43,746 bases of DNA from the NCBI GenBank assembly GCA_024641605.1, contig JAHECT010000003.1:1-43746 (forward strand), given 5' to 3'. This document shows positions 1 to 9,420 of this stretch, in pieces. Both the position numbers and the translations under genes were made by a program. Numbering within the stretch: position 1 is the first letter of the stretch; every line of letters starts with the position of its first letter. The DNA is from Micrococcales bacterium (lineage in GTDB: Bacteria; Actinomycetota; Actinomycetes; S36-B12; CAIYMF01). The notes beneath the pieces are model-generated. The model was given only the letters and a program-made list of their open reading frames with translations. It ran no database searches and was not told the origin of the DNA.

Positions 1-2637
1 CGCCACCCACTTCAGCCCGCCGACGAGGACGAGGAGTCCGATCGCCATGCCCAGCACCAGCAACCAGGACCGGGCCGGCGGGGCGGCGGTCCCGAAGGCC
101 ACCTGCATCCAGGGCGAGAAGGTGAACAGCGCCTGGAGCGCCAGGGTGACGCTCACCCCGACGAGCAGCCAGCGGTTGCTGAACAGGCCGACCGACAGGA
201 CGGAGCCGTTGAGCGAGCGGCAGTTGAGCAGGTAGGCCGTCTCCATCGCGACGAAGGCGTTGACGGTGACGGTGCGAGCCTGTTCGATCGTGGCGCCCGC
301 CTGGAGCGTGAGCTCGAAGCTGATGAAGGCGCCCGCGAGCATGAGCACGCCGACGATGACCATCCGCCACACCAGGGAGCGGGTGACGATGGGCTCAGTC
401 GGCGCGCGTGGTGGCCGACGCATGATGCCGGGCTCGGCGGGCTCGAACGCGAGCATGAGGCCGAGTGCCACCGCCGTGGTCATGTTGACCCACAGGATCT
501 GGACCGGCGTCATCGGCAGGACGGTAGCGGTCACGATGGCCGCGAGGACGACCAGACCTTCGCCGATGTTCGTGGGCAGGGTCCACGCGATGAACTTGAC
601 CAGGTTGTCGTAGATCCCGCGGCCCTCCTCGACCGCTGCCTCGATGGTGGCGAAGTTGTCGTCGGCGAGCACCATGGCCGCGGACTCCTTTGCCACCTCG
701 GTCCCACCGGCGCCCATGGCGACGCCGATGTCCGCCTGCTTCAGCGCGGGGGCATCGTTCACTCCGTCCCCGGTCATCGCCACGACGTGGCCGCGGTCCT
801 GAAGGGCCTCGACGATGCGTAGCTTCTCGCCCGCGGTGACGCGTGCGACGACGTCCGCCCGGTCGATCAGGTCGGTGAGCTCAGTGGGGGAGCGCCCCGC
901 GAGGTCCGCTCCGGTCACCACCACGGGAGGGGAGCCGTCGGCGGGGCCGAGCCCGGCGCCGTGGGCGATGGCGGCGGCAGTGCGGGGGTGGTCACCGGTG
1001 ATCATCTTCACCGCGATCCCGGCGCGGCGGCAGGCGGCCACGGCGGCGACCGCCTCCGGCCGCAGCGGGTCCGCCATGGCCTGCAGACCCAGGAACTCGA
1101 GACCTCCGGGGGTCGCGTCCGGGAGAACGTCGGACTCCGAGGCGCCCCAGGCGAAGGCGAGCACCCGCAGGGCCCGCTCGGCGAGCGCTCCGGCGTCCCG
1201 TTCCACCGCCGTGGGGTCCCACTCCCCGTCGGATCGGTGCGCGCGATCGCACATGGCGAGCACCGCCTCGACCGATCCCTTGACCACCACGAGGTACCCA
1301 GCGCCGCCGCTGTCGTCGTGCAGCGTCGCCATCCAGCCGGCATCCGAGGAGAAGGGCAGCTCGTCGAGGCGCGGCCTCCGCGTCAGCTCCAGCCGCTGGT
1401 CGACCCCGAGCCGCAGTGCGACGTCGAGCAGGGCGGTCTCGGTGGGATCGCCGACGGAGACGACCGCGCCGTCGTCGTGCACGGTGAGGTGCGCGTTGCT
1501 GCAGAGCACGCCCGCCAGCAGGCACGGGCGGACCGACGGCCCCGGCGCGTCGTCGGGGTCGAGCTCCGTCCCGGCGACGACGAGGCGCTGCACGGTCATA
1601 CGGTTGCGGGTGAGCGTGCCGGTCTTGTCGGTGCACACCACCGTGGTGGATCCGAGCGTCTCGGCCGCGGGGAGCTTGCGGATGATGGCCCGCCGTCGAG
1701 CCATCCGCGACACCCCGATCGCGAGGGTGATCGTGACGGCGGCGGGCAGCCCCTCGGGGATGGCGGCGACGGCGAGCGCGACCGCGGCTGTCACCATGTC
1801 GGCGATCGACTCCCCGCGAGCGAGACCGAGCACGAGGGTCACCACCGCGAGGACGACGATCACCACCGTGAGCCAGCGGCCGAACACGGCGAGACGTCGC
1901 ATGAGCGGAGTGGTCACCCCGGTGGCGCTCCCGACGTACTGCTGGATCTGCCCGATCTCCGTCTCGGCACCGGTCGCCACGACGACGCCTCGACCGGTCC
2001 CCGCCGTCACCAAGGTGCCGGAGTAGGACATGTTGCGCCGGTCGGCCAGCGCCGTCTCCGCCGGCAGCGCGAGCGCGTGCTTGGCGACCGCCTCGGACTC
2101 CCCGGTCAGCGAGGACTCGTCGACGCGCAGCTCGCGGACCCCGATCAGGCGCAGGTCCGCCGGGACCTTGTCGCCGGCGTCGAGCAGCACCACGTCCCCT
2201 GGGACGACGCCGGCCGAGTCGATCTCGGCGACGCGGCTGTCGCGCAGCACCCTGGCGCGCGTCCGGGTGAGGTCGGCGAGTGCGGCCAGCGCGTCGGTGG
2301 CCCGCTGCTCCTGGACGAACCCGAGGATGGCGTTGACCAGAACGACGCCGGCGATGACCGAGGCATCGACGTACTCGCCGACGGCTAGCGTCACCGCCAG
2401 CGCGGCGAGCAGCACATAGATGAGCGGGTTGTGGAACTGCATCGCGAACTGCACGACCGGCCCGCGTCGGCGGGTGGCCGGCGCCACGTTCGGTCCGTAG
2501 CGCACCAGCCGGTCGGCCGCCTCGTGCGGGCTCAGACCGCGTTCAGGATCGCTGCCCGCGACGAGCAGCACCTCGTGGACCGCCAGACCGTGATGGCCTC
2601 CGCGGCCGTCGAGAGCGACACGACTAGTCGTCGACAT
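1..2637 (-). CDS. ctpF: Cation-transporting P-type ATPase, CtpF/PMR1-like (C-terminus truncated by window edge)
   Basis: Manual minus-strand translation from ATG (CAT at 2635-2637): MSTTSRVALDGRGGHHGLAVHEVLLVAGSDPERGLSPHEAADRL...; TM4 motif AAIPEGLPAAVTITLAIG, phosphorylation site CTDKTGTLTRN, hinge MTGDGVNDAPALKQADIG. No stop before position 1. Closely resembles M. tuberculosis CtpF from memory. Confidence 0.93.
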   Translation of the reverse strand, partial: MSTTSRVALDGRGGHHGLAVHEVLLVAGSDPERGLSPHEAADRLVRYGPNVAPATRRRGPVVQFAMQFHNPLIYVLLAALAVTLAVGEYVDASVIAGVVLVNAILGFVQEQRATDALAALADLTRTRARVLRDSRVAEIDSAGVVPGDVVLLDAGDKVPADLRLIGVRELRVDESSLTGESEAVAKHALALPAETALADRRNMSYSGTLVTAGTGRGVVVATGAETEIGQIQQYVGSATGVTTPLMRRLAVFGRWLTVVIVVLAVVTLVLGLARGESIADMVTAAVALAVAAIPEGLPAAVTITLAIGVSRMARRRAIIRKLPAAETLGSTTVVCTDKTGTLTRNRMTVQRLVVAGTELDPDDAPGPSVRPCLLAGVLCSNAHLTVHDDGAVVSVGDPTETALLDVALRLGVDQRLELTRRPRLDELPFSSDAGWMATLHDDSGGAGYLVVVKGSVEAVLAMCDRAHRSDGEWDPTAVERDAGALAERALRVLAFAWGASESDVLPDATPGGLEFLGLQAMADPLRPEAVAAVAACRRAGIAVKMITGDHPRTAAAIAHGAGLGPADGSPPVVVTGADLAGRSPTELTDLIDRADVVARVTAGEKLRIVEALQDRGHVVAMTGDGVNDAPALKQADIGVAMGAGGTEVAKESAAMVLADDNFATIEAAVEEGRGIYDNLVKFIAWTLPTNIGEGLVVLAAIVTATVLPMTPVQILWVNMTTAVALGLMLAFEPAEPGIMRRPPRAPTEPIVTRSLVWRMVIVGVLMLAGAFISFELTLQAGATIEQARTVTVNAFVAMETAYLLNCRSLNGSVLSVGLFSNRWLLVGVSVTLALQALFTFSPWMQVAFGTAAPPARSWLLVLGMAIGLLVLVGGLKWVA

Positions 2638-3412
2638 GGGACTCGTGGCGCTGACCGTCGCGGGCGACGAGGACCGAGCACGGAGCGTGGCGCAGGACGG
2701 CGCTGGCCACCGATCCGATCCAGAACCGCTCGAGTCCAGCCACACCGCGCGTGCCGAGGGCGACGAGGTCGGCATTCGTCCGAGCGACGGTGTCGAGGAT
2801 GGACCACCGCGGGTTCACGGTCAGGTCGAGCTCGTCGGGCACGACCACCAGCACCTCGACGTCCGCGCCGGCACGTGCGAGGTGTTCCCCGGTGCGTTCG
2901 GCCACGGGCACCAGTGATCGGTCGCCGGAGTCGATCGACAAGACGATGGCGCGGGTCCCCGCCAGCCAGGGGAGGCCGGTCACCGCGTCGACGGCGGCGC
3001 CCGCGTGGGCCGATCCGTCGACACAGACGAGGACCGGTCCGCCGTGGACCGGCCGACGCGCGACGACGAGGGGCTCGCGTGCGGCGTGCGCGAGGTGCTC
3101 GGGGACCTTGCCCAGGTGAGCCACCTGATGGCGCGCCGTGCCCCTGGCACCGACCACGAGGAGGTCGTCCTCGTGGCGTGCGGCGAGGACCCGGCGCGGG
3201 TCGCCGACCAGGACACCCGCCGTCGCTCGGTCGAAAGCCGCGCCGACGAGTGGCTCGGGGTCCGCCTCGGGGGCGCCGCCCGGGGCGTCGGCGCGCACCA
3301 GCATCGTGACGGCGTCCCACCCGGTCCAGGGGTGGGACAGGATCCAGGCTCGGGCGTCGTGGGCACCCGGTGAGCGGTCGTCGCAGAGGACGAGCGTGGG
3401 TCGACCAGGCAT
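2624..3412 (-). CDS. Tandem-domain universal stress protein
   Basis: 262 aa; two USP-like halves (DLLVVGARGTARHQVAHLGKVPEHL...PLVVARRP and DLVALGTRGVAGLERFWIGSVASAVLRHAPCSVLVAR). Stop overlaps the start of the ATPase by 14 nt. Confidence 0.9.
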   Translation of the reverse strand: MPGRPTLVLCDDRSPGAHDARAWILSHPWTGWDAVTMLVRADAPGGAPEADPEPLVGAAFDRATAGVLVGDPRRVLAARHEDDLLVVGARGTARHQVAHLGKVPEHLAHAAREPLVVARRPVHGGPVLVCVDGSAHAGAAVDAVTGLPWLAGTRAIVLSIDSGDRSLVPVAERTGEHLARAGADVEVLVVVPDELDLTVNPRWSILDTVARTNADLVALGTRGVAGLERFWIGSVASAVLRHAPCSVLVARDGQRHESHVDD

Positions 3413-3544
3413 GGCGCATCACCTCGATGTCGCGTCCTGCCTCCAGCATCGACCCGCGGAGGCGTCCGCGTCGGTCCATGAACCGGATGCGACCCAACTC
3501 ATGCTCGGTCGCGCCCGCGACCCGACCGGCCACCGGACGCGGAG

Positions 3545-3574
3545 CGGCCCCGCTCCTGGGCAGGAACGGGGCCG
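3545..3574 (-). terminator. Candidate intrinsic terminator downstream of serine peptidase
   Basis: Hairpin CGGCCCCG-C-TCCT-GGGC-AGGA-A-CGGGGCCG, about 20 bp past the protease stop; no U-tract seen. Confidence 0.5.
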
Positions 3575-3593
3575 GTGTCCGGGGGCGGCGCGG

Positions 3594-4616
3594 TCAGGCG
3601 ACCTTGTTCGTCGTCGTGGCCTTGGCCGCGGCGTAGGCGGCCTGCTCGACCGAGCCGAGGTAGGGCCCGAACATGCGGTTCTTGAGGCCGCGGTAGGTGA
3701 AGCTGTTGACCGAGGTGAGGGTGCCCACGCCGGTCGCGGCGTTGAAGTCGCGGAACCAGGGTCCACCGCTGGACCCGCCGTTGAGCGAGCAGGACAGGCT
3801 GAAGTCGGTCGAGCCGCCCCAGACGTCGGCCGAATCCGTCCCCGAGCAGTAGACGAGGTCGTTGCCCGTGTACGGGGTCGCGGCCGGGTAGCCGAACGCG
3901 AAGACCTGCGTGGGGTGAGCCGTGTTGAAGGCGATGGCCTGCGCGCCGACGACGTCGTCGAGCTGGCTGCTCGCCTTCCCGCCCGCGCCCATGACGGCGA
4001 AGCCGATGTCGTGGTTGAAGTCGCTCGCCGCCCACTGGGACGTGGTGACCAGGGCGCTCGCTGTCCAGCACCCGTAAGCCGTGCTGTCGCAGGTGAACGT
4101 CGGAGCGGTGTCGAACTCGGGCACGAACATCCAGTTCGTGGCGAAGGCGTCCTTGACGTCGTCGTAGACGCAGTGCCCGGCGGTCAGGACCAGCGCGCGG
4201 CCGGCGACGCCGTCCTGCACGACGCTGCCGGAGCAGACGTAGTTGGACGCGCCCATCGTGAACAGCACCTTGCCGGTGGTCTTGAGGACCGCTCCGCCGG
4301 CGTTCCACGAGGCGCCGGTCACCGACGTTGTTCCGCCACCGGAGCCGCCTCCGCCGGGCTTGCCCTTTCCACCGCTGCCGCCTGGCTTTCCGGTCTCGAC
4401 CCGGCGGCCAAGCGCATCCACGCTGAGGTCGGCGGGGACGGCCGAGGCGACCCGGGCGGGGGTCCAGTAGGCGACGACCGCGGCGTGGCTCTGCCCGGTC
4501 GCTGAGGCCACGGCCCCGACGCCTCCCGGAGCAGCCTCGGCGGCGCCGCCGGTGAGCAGAGCGCCTGCCAGCACGGCCGTGGCGGACAGGAGCAGGGCGG
4601 GACGCGTGGGGCGCAT
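3594..4616 (-). CDS. Secreted trypsin-like serine peptidase with Gly/Lys-rich linker
   Basis: 340 aa with signal peptide MRPTRPALLLSATAVLAGALLTGGAAEA; catalytic motifs LTAGHCV, FNHDIGFAVM, LNGGSSGGPW; linker TGKPGGSGGKGKPGGGGSGGGTT. Confidence 0.88.
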   Translation of the reverse strand: MRPTRPALLLSATAVLAGALLTGGAAEAAPGGVGAVASATGQSHAAVVAYWTPARVASAVPADLSVDALGRRVETGKPGGSGGKGKPGGGGSGGGTTSVTGASWNAGGAVLKTTGKVLFTMGASNYVCSGSVVQDGVAGRALVLTAGHCVYDDVKDAFATNWMFVPEFDTAPTFTCDSTAYGCWTASALVTTSQWAASDFNHDIGFAVMGAGGKASSQLDDVVGAQAIAFNTAHPTQVFAFGYPAATPYTGNDLVYCSGTDSADVWGGSTDFSLSCSLNGGSSGGPWFRDFNAATGVGTLTSVNSFTYRGLKNRMFGPYLGSVEQAAYAAAKATTTNKVA

Positions 4617-4790
4617 GGGTCAGCCTTCGTCGAGGGACGGGGTGCGGATCAGTACAGCGCACCGGACGCGGCGGTGGGGGGAACGGAGTCCGAGTTGAGA
4701 CGTTTTCCCGGCATTCGGGCGAGCGCTCTCACCCTGAGTGGCGAAGGCGTCGCTCAGAGTTCTCGATGCGCGGGCGCCGGCCGGGACGCG

Positions 4791-5903
4791 CTAGACGTCC
4801 GTCGGCACGAGGGAGGTGCCCGACCTCATCCGGTCGCGGAAGGACCCCGCTGCGAACTCGCGGTCCTTGAGCCGCTCGAGGTACTGGCGAAAGGTGCGCG
4901 TGCCGTACGGCGGTGCCACGTGCGTGACCACCGTCCAGTACTTGGCCGCGTCGAGGTAGTACACGACGCTGCGCAGCTTCGGGTAGAGCGCTCCCGCCCG
5001 ACGCAGTCGAGCGGTCTTCTTGTCCCAGCCGGCGATCGTCTCCTGCTCCCACACCGGCTCGCGACCGAGGACGTCGAACATCATCTCGCCCGCGGACCGC
5101 AGGGTGACCACGTTGTCCGCCGTCCACGGTCCGCCCACCGGCAGGATCCGCCCGACGGCGTCCTCGGAGGCGAGCGCGTTGACGAGGAACTCGGCGAGGT
5201 CCTCGCGGGCGATGGGGTTGACGAGGTTCCACTCGCCATGATCGAAGATGCGGTACGGCGCACCGTTCTTCACGTCGCCGAAGTTGATCGCCAGGTACGG
5301 GTAGTACGCGGTCGGTCGGACGATCGTGTACGGCAAGCCGCCGAAGTGGCCCCCCACGAGCTCGCCCTCCACGCGCAGCTTGTGCACCTGGGTCTGCAGC
5401 TCGGGTCGGTAGACGCCGTAGTCGCTCACGTGGACGAACCGGCGGACACCGGCCTTCGCGGCGAGATCGGCGGCGAGGTGCGGTGCCTCGTAGTCGACGG
5501 CCAGACACTCGGCCTCGTCGTTGGGCCGCCGGGAGGCGAGCAGGCAGATGACCGCGTCGACGGGGTGGGAGTCGAACGCGCGCTCGACGTCCCGTGCATC
5601 GGTGGCAGCACCGGCGACGACGGTGACGTCCAGATCGTCGCACCCGGGCACCGGACGGCCCTCGCGAGTCAGGGCGACGGGCGCGAAGCCGCGGCCCGCC
5701 AGCTCACGCACGACCGCCTGGCCGATGTAGCCGGTCGCTCCCAGCACCAGGACGCGCCGACCATCGCCCTCGCCGACCGCGCCCACGGGGTAGGCCGAGC
5801 GCACCGGGTCCTGGGGCGGGGCGCCGAGGACGCGGTCGCGGAGCGCGAGCGTCTCGCGCCGGGCTGCCGCCGGATCGAGCTTGCCGAGGATGAGCGAGGA
5901 CAC
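4791..5903 (-). CDS. NAD(P)H-binding protein resembling divinyl chlorophyllide a 8-vinyl reductase (DVR/BciA family)
   Basis: 370 aa; VLVLGATGYIGQAVVREL, VICLLASRRPNDEAECLAVDYEA, LPYTIVRPTAYYPYLA, NPIAREDLAEFLVNAL, ILPVGGPWTADN...GEMMFDVLGREP, in the same order and spacing as I recall in plant DVR. Confidence 0.75.
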   Translation of the reverse strand: MSSLILGKLDPAAARRETLALRDRVLGAPPQDPVRSAYPVGAVGEGDGRRVLVLGATGYIGQAVVRELAGRGFAPVALTREGRPVPGCDDLDVTVVAGAATDARDVERAFDSHPVDAVICLLASRRPNDEAECLAVDYEAPHLAADLAAKAGVRRFVHVSDYGVYRPELQTQVHKLRVEGELVGGHFGGLPYTIVRPTAYYPYLAINFGDVKNGAPYRIFDHGEWNLVNPIAREDLAEFLVNALASEDAVGRILPVGGPWTADNVVTLRSAGEMMFDVLGREPVWEQETIAGWDKKTARLRRAGALYPKLRSVVYYLDAAKYWTVVTHVAPPYGTRTFRQYLERLKDREFAAGSFRDRMRSGTSLVPTDV

Positions 5904-6066
5904 CGAGATCGCCTCCGACTGCGTCGGGACGGGGCCGGGCTCCCCGGGGACCCCCTCACGCTAGCGCTCGCTGGGGCTCACGACCGGGCAACCGCGGTCC
6001 CCGCCTCACCGCGTGTGCGTCGAGCGTTGACGCTCGCCCGGGCCGCGCGACGCGGATACTGGTGCG

Positions 6067-7398
6067 GTGCCCCCTACGTCCGTCGCGCTCCGCTCCGCGC
6101 GGATCGCCGGGCTGGTCGGCGGGCTCACGGCGCGCTCGGCGCTCACGGCGCTCCGCTGCCGGTGGGCGGAGGACCCCGCGGCGCTACGGAGGGGGACCCG
6201 GGCCCGCAACGCAGAGGCGCTGCGGTCGACCCTCGGCGCCATGAAGGGCGGCGCGCTCAAGGCGGGTCAGCTGCTGTCCACCGTGGACTCGCTCTTCCCG
6301 CCCGACCCGGACCGTACGTGGACCGAGGCGCTGACCGGCCTGCAGGAGGGCAACGCACCGTTGTCCTGGCGCGAGGTGGAGCCCGAGCTCGTGCGCGGGC
6401 TCGGACCGGGCTGGGCGCAGTCGTTCCGCGAGCTCGACACCGAGGCGGTCGCGGCCGCGTCCTTGGGACAGGTCCACCGCGGGGTGTGGCACGACGGCCG
6501 AGAGGTCGCGGTCAAGGTGCAATACCCCTTCGCGCGTGAGGCGCTGCTGTCCGACCTCCGCGCCCTCGGGGTCTCATTGCGCCTGGCCGGCGCGGTGCTG
6601 CCCGGACTGGTGGCCGCCCCGCTCGTGGGCGAGCTGCGGGTCCGGGCGGAGGAGGAGCTCGACTACCACCATGAGGCGCGTGCCCAGCGGGCTGTTGCCG
6701 ACGCCTTCGCCGACTCGGGGGAGTACGCCGTGCCCGGCGTCGTCGCCGTCGGCGACGGGGTCCTCGTCGGCGAGTGGGTGGACGGGCGCCCTCTCGTGTC
6801 GGTGGCCGCGGACCCGCTGCCCGACCGGCAGGAGCTCGCCGAGCGCTACCAGCGGTTCGTGCTCCTCGCGCCCGCCCGGGCCGGGTGGCTGCATGCCGAC
6901 CCCCACCCGGGCAACTTCCGTGCGACCCCCGACGGCCGGCTCGGTGTGCTCGATTTCGGCGCCGTCGTCTCCATGCCCGACGGCCTTCCTCGGGAGTTCG
7001 GCCGGCTGGTGCGCGCGTTCGCGGACGGCGGGACCGACGCCGAGGTGGAGTCGGCGCTGCGCGCCTTCGGCCTGGTCCGGCCGGGGAGGCAGGTCGACGT
7101 GGCGAGCCTCGGTGCGGTCATGTCGCCCTTCGGCGAGCCCGCACGTCACGACCGGTTCGCGTTCTCACCCACCTGGCTGCGCTCGTGCTTCGCGACCGAC
7201 GACGCCGCGCGCGACCCGGACTACACCGCGGCGCTCGGACTGACCCTCCCCCCCGAGCACCTCATGACGCAGCGGGTCTGGCTCGGCGTGATCGGGGTGC
7301 TCTGCCGCCTCGACGTCACGATCCCGGTGCGCGGCGTCCTGCAGGACCTGCTTCCCGGGTTCGCCGACGAGGCACCGGAGGAGTCCGCGCGGCGCTAG
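6067..7398 (+). CDS. ABC1/AarF/UbiB-family atypical kinase
   Basis: 443 aa; KxGQ motif (LKAGQLLSTVDSL), VAAASLGQVHRGVWHDGREVAVKVQYP, HADPHPGNFRATPDGRLGVLDFGAV. Confidence 0.93.
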   Translation: MPPTSVALRSARIAGLVGGLTARSALTALRCRWAEDPAALRRGTRARNAEALRSTLGAMKGGALKAGQLLSTVDSLFPPDPDRTWTEALTGLQEGNAPLSWREVEPELVRGLGPGWAQSFRELDTEAVAAASLGQVHRGVWHDGREVAVKVQYPFAREALLSDLRALGVSLRLAGAVLPGLVAAPLVGELRVRAEEELDYHHEARAQRAVADAFADSGEYAVPGVVAVGDGVLVGEWVDGRPLVSVAADPLPDRQELAERYQRFVLLAPARAGWLHADPHPGNFRATPDGRLGVLDFGAVVSMPDGLPREFGRLVRAFADGGTDAEVESALRAFGLVRPGRQVDVASLGAVMSPFGEPARHDRFAFSPTWLRSCFATDDAARDPDYTAALGLTLPPEHLMTQRVWLGVIGVLCRLDVTIPVRGVLQDLLPGFADEAPEESARR

Positions 7399-7407
7399 AT
7401 TCGCGGC

Positions 7408-7692
7408 ATGTGCTGCTTGCTGATCGTCCTCGGCCTGCTGGGCCCGCGCGTGGCGTTCCTTGCCACCTGGCTGTTCAGCACGCGCGTCGCGGTGGCCTTC
7501 AGTGGGGAGTTCTGGCTGCCCGCGCTCGGTCTCGTCTTCCTGCCGTGGACCGCACTGTTCTACGTGTTCGCCTACGCGCCCATCGCCGGTGTCTCGTCGC
7601 TGGGGTGGGTGTTCGTCGCGATCGGCTTCGCGCTCGACATCGCGACCTACTCCAGCCGCGCGGCCCAGAGGCGCTTCTACACGTCCGCCTGA
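7408..7692 (+). CDS. Small membrane protein of unknown function
   Basis: 94 aa, several hydrophobic segments; 9 nt after the ABC1 stop, same strand. Confidence 0.7.
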   Translation: MCCLLIVLGLLGPRVAFLATWLFSTRVAVAFSGEFWLPALGLVFLPWTALFYVFAYAPIAGVSSLGWVFVAIGFALDIATYSSRAAQRRFYTSA

Positions 7693-7721
7693 TCAGCGGT
7701 CTCGCGGTGCCCGGCCGCCGC

Positions 7722-8552
7722 TCAGCGCAGGACCACGGTCTCGCTCAGGGGCCCCTCGGGGTGGTCAGTGGCGACGTAACCCACCTCGAGGGAGTCGTCG
7801 AGGAAGCCTCTGACGAGCCCGGCCAGCTCACGCGGGTGGCTGAAGTTGATCGCGTGCGCCGCGTCCTTGACCACCGCGACCGTGAGGTCGCTCCGCATCT
7901 GCGCGACCACGTCCTTGATTCGCCCGGCTCCGGGGAGAAGCGGGTCACGGACGCCGAGCACGGCCAGGGCAGGGACGTCCAGCTCGAGCAGCTCCTCCAG
8001 CGCGGGGAAGCGGGTCATCGCCGCGAACAGCCGGAAGGTGTCCACCACGCCGAAGTGCAGGTAGTCGGGAACGGCCACCCGAGCCATCGACGGCGGCTCA
8101 CGCAGGGCGTCACTCGCCAGCTGGCGCACGGCCCTCGGCAGGGGCACGTTGTTGGCGCCGCCCGCCGGGGAGACCAGGACGAGCTTCGACACGCGATCGC
8201 GATGCCGCGTGGCCAGCGAGATGAGGATGGCGGTGCCCAGGGAGTTGCCGACGACGACGGCGCGCTCGACGCCGACGGCGTCCAGGAAGTCGGCTGCGGC
8301 GTCGGCCAGCCGGTCGATGCTCTGGCCACCGCTGAGGGCGGGGCTGCGTCCGAAGCTGGGCAGGTCCGGGACGTAGGTGGGATGGCGGTCGGTGAGCAGG
8401 CGGGCCGTGGGAGTCATGTAGGTCCCGGAGATGGCGAAGCCGTGGACGTGCAGGATCGGCTCCCCCTCGGCCGTGAGGCCGCCCGACCTGTAGTAGATCG
8501 GGGTCCCTCCGGCGATCACCCATCCGGTGTCGAGGTCGGTCTCGGGGTGCAA
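7722..8552 (-). CDS. Alpha/beta-fold hydrolase
   Basis: HVHGFAISGTYM, nucleophile elbow VVGNSLGTA, late His in DAAHAINFSHP. Start assigned to TTG (CAA at 8550-8552) preceded by GGAAGGA; the longer listed ORF is an upstream read-through. Confidence 0.82.
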   Translation of the reverse strand: MHPETDLDTGWVIAGGTPIYYRSGGLTAEGEPILHVHGFAISGTYMTPTARLLTDRHPTYVPDLPSFGRSPALSGGQSIDRLADAAADFLDAVGVERAVVVGNSLGTAILISLATRHRDRVSKLVLVSPAGGANNVPLPRAVRQLASDALREPPSMARVAVPDYLHFGVVDTFRLFAAMTRFPALEELLELDVPALAVLGVRDPLLPGAGRIKDVVAQMRSDLTVAVVKDAAHAINFSHPRELAGLVRGFLDDSLEVGYVATDHPEGPLSETVVLR

Positions 8553-8575
8553 GCGATGGTCCTTCCGTGGCTGGG

Positions 8576-9367
8576 TCAGCCGTGGGCGCGAGTGCGGTCC
8601 CACCATAGGGTGGCGACGCGCCGGGGGCCCGGCGGTGGCGCGGCGGCGAGGTAGGCGGCGACCTCCGCCTCTCGGTCGGCGGGCAGGCAGAGCCTGATCC
8701 GGGTGAAGCGGGCCTGCTGCTCGGGGCTCACGTCCGCTCGGGGCTGGTCGTCCTCCCACACCTCCATGCGCGCGTCGAGGCCGACCTCGCGGGCCAGATC
8801 GAGGGCGTCCTGGGCGGTGGGGGAGGTCGGTCGCTCCAGGCCCCAGAAGTGCTGCCACAAGGGGTTCATGGAGGACAGCGGGTGTGTCCACGGCAGTTCG
8901 AGGACGACCCGGCGCCGCGCGTGCTCGTCCAGCGCCAGGAGGAAGGCTCCGAGCTCCGCGACGTTGTACGCCACGTGGTGGCAGACGACCACGTCGGCGC
9001 CGGGCGTGCGAGGTGCGGCCCCGGGCCAGTCGCCGAGCACCTCCTCGTGCGCGACGCCCAGCGATTCGGCACCCTCGGCGAAGGCCACGAGCATCTCCTG
9101 CTGCTGGTCGACGCCGACGACGTGACCGGCCGGCGGCACGAGCGCCAGTGCCGCCCGCCCGCCCCCGGAGCCGACGTCGAGGACGGTGCCGCCCTCGGGC
9201 ACCGCGCCGCGGGCGCGTCGGTGGGAGGGCGAGTCGCGGACCGGCAGCGTCACGGTGAACAGCTCGACGGGATGGATCCACGGCGACTCGGGGGCGGTTC
9301 GCAGGATCTCGTCCGGGATGGCCCACGACGCCAACCCCTCACGCCACCGCTGGGCCGCGTCGCTCAT
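8576..9367 (-). CDS. Class I SAM-dependent methyltransferase
   Basis: 263 aa; GGTVLDVGSGGGRAALAL motif I, VVGVDQQQEML. Confidence 0.85.
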   Translation of the reverse strand: MSDAAQRWREGLASWAIPDEILRTAPESPWIHPVELFTVTLPVRDSPSHRRARGAVPEGGTVLDVGSGGGRAALALVPPAGHVVGVDQQQEMLVAFAEGAESLGVAHEEVLGDWPGAAPRTPGADVVVCHHVAYNVAELGAFLLALDEHARRRVVLELPWTHPLSSMNPLWQHFWGLERPTSPTAQDALDLAREVGLDARMEVWEDDQPRADVSPEQQARFTRIRLCLPADREAEVAAYLAAAPPPGPRRVATLWWDRTRAHG

Positions 9368-9420
9368 GGCGGCACGCTATCCCCGGGCCGTGCGGCGCAG
9401 CGTGCGTCGCCGGAGGTCTC

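Noticed and set aside
815-2419. Plus-strand ORFs of 403, 475 and 129 aa over the ATPase
   Set aside because: The opposite strand encodes an unmistakable P-type ATPase with all catalytic motifs; these ORFs are Ser/Arg/Thr- or Gly/Arg-rich GC-bias artefacts.
4243-4470. 75-aa Pro-rich plus-strand ORF (PPPEPPPPGLPFPPLPPGFP)
   Set aside because: Antisense reading of the protease Gly/Lys linker.
7240-7260. C-rich runs suggestive of 6C RNA
   Set aside because: The run lies inside the ABC1-kinase coding sequence and lacks the two conserved C-loop hairpins.
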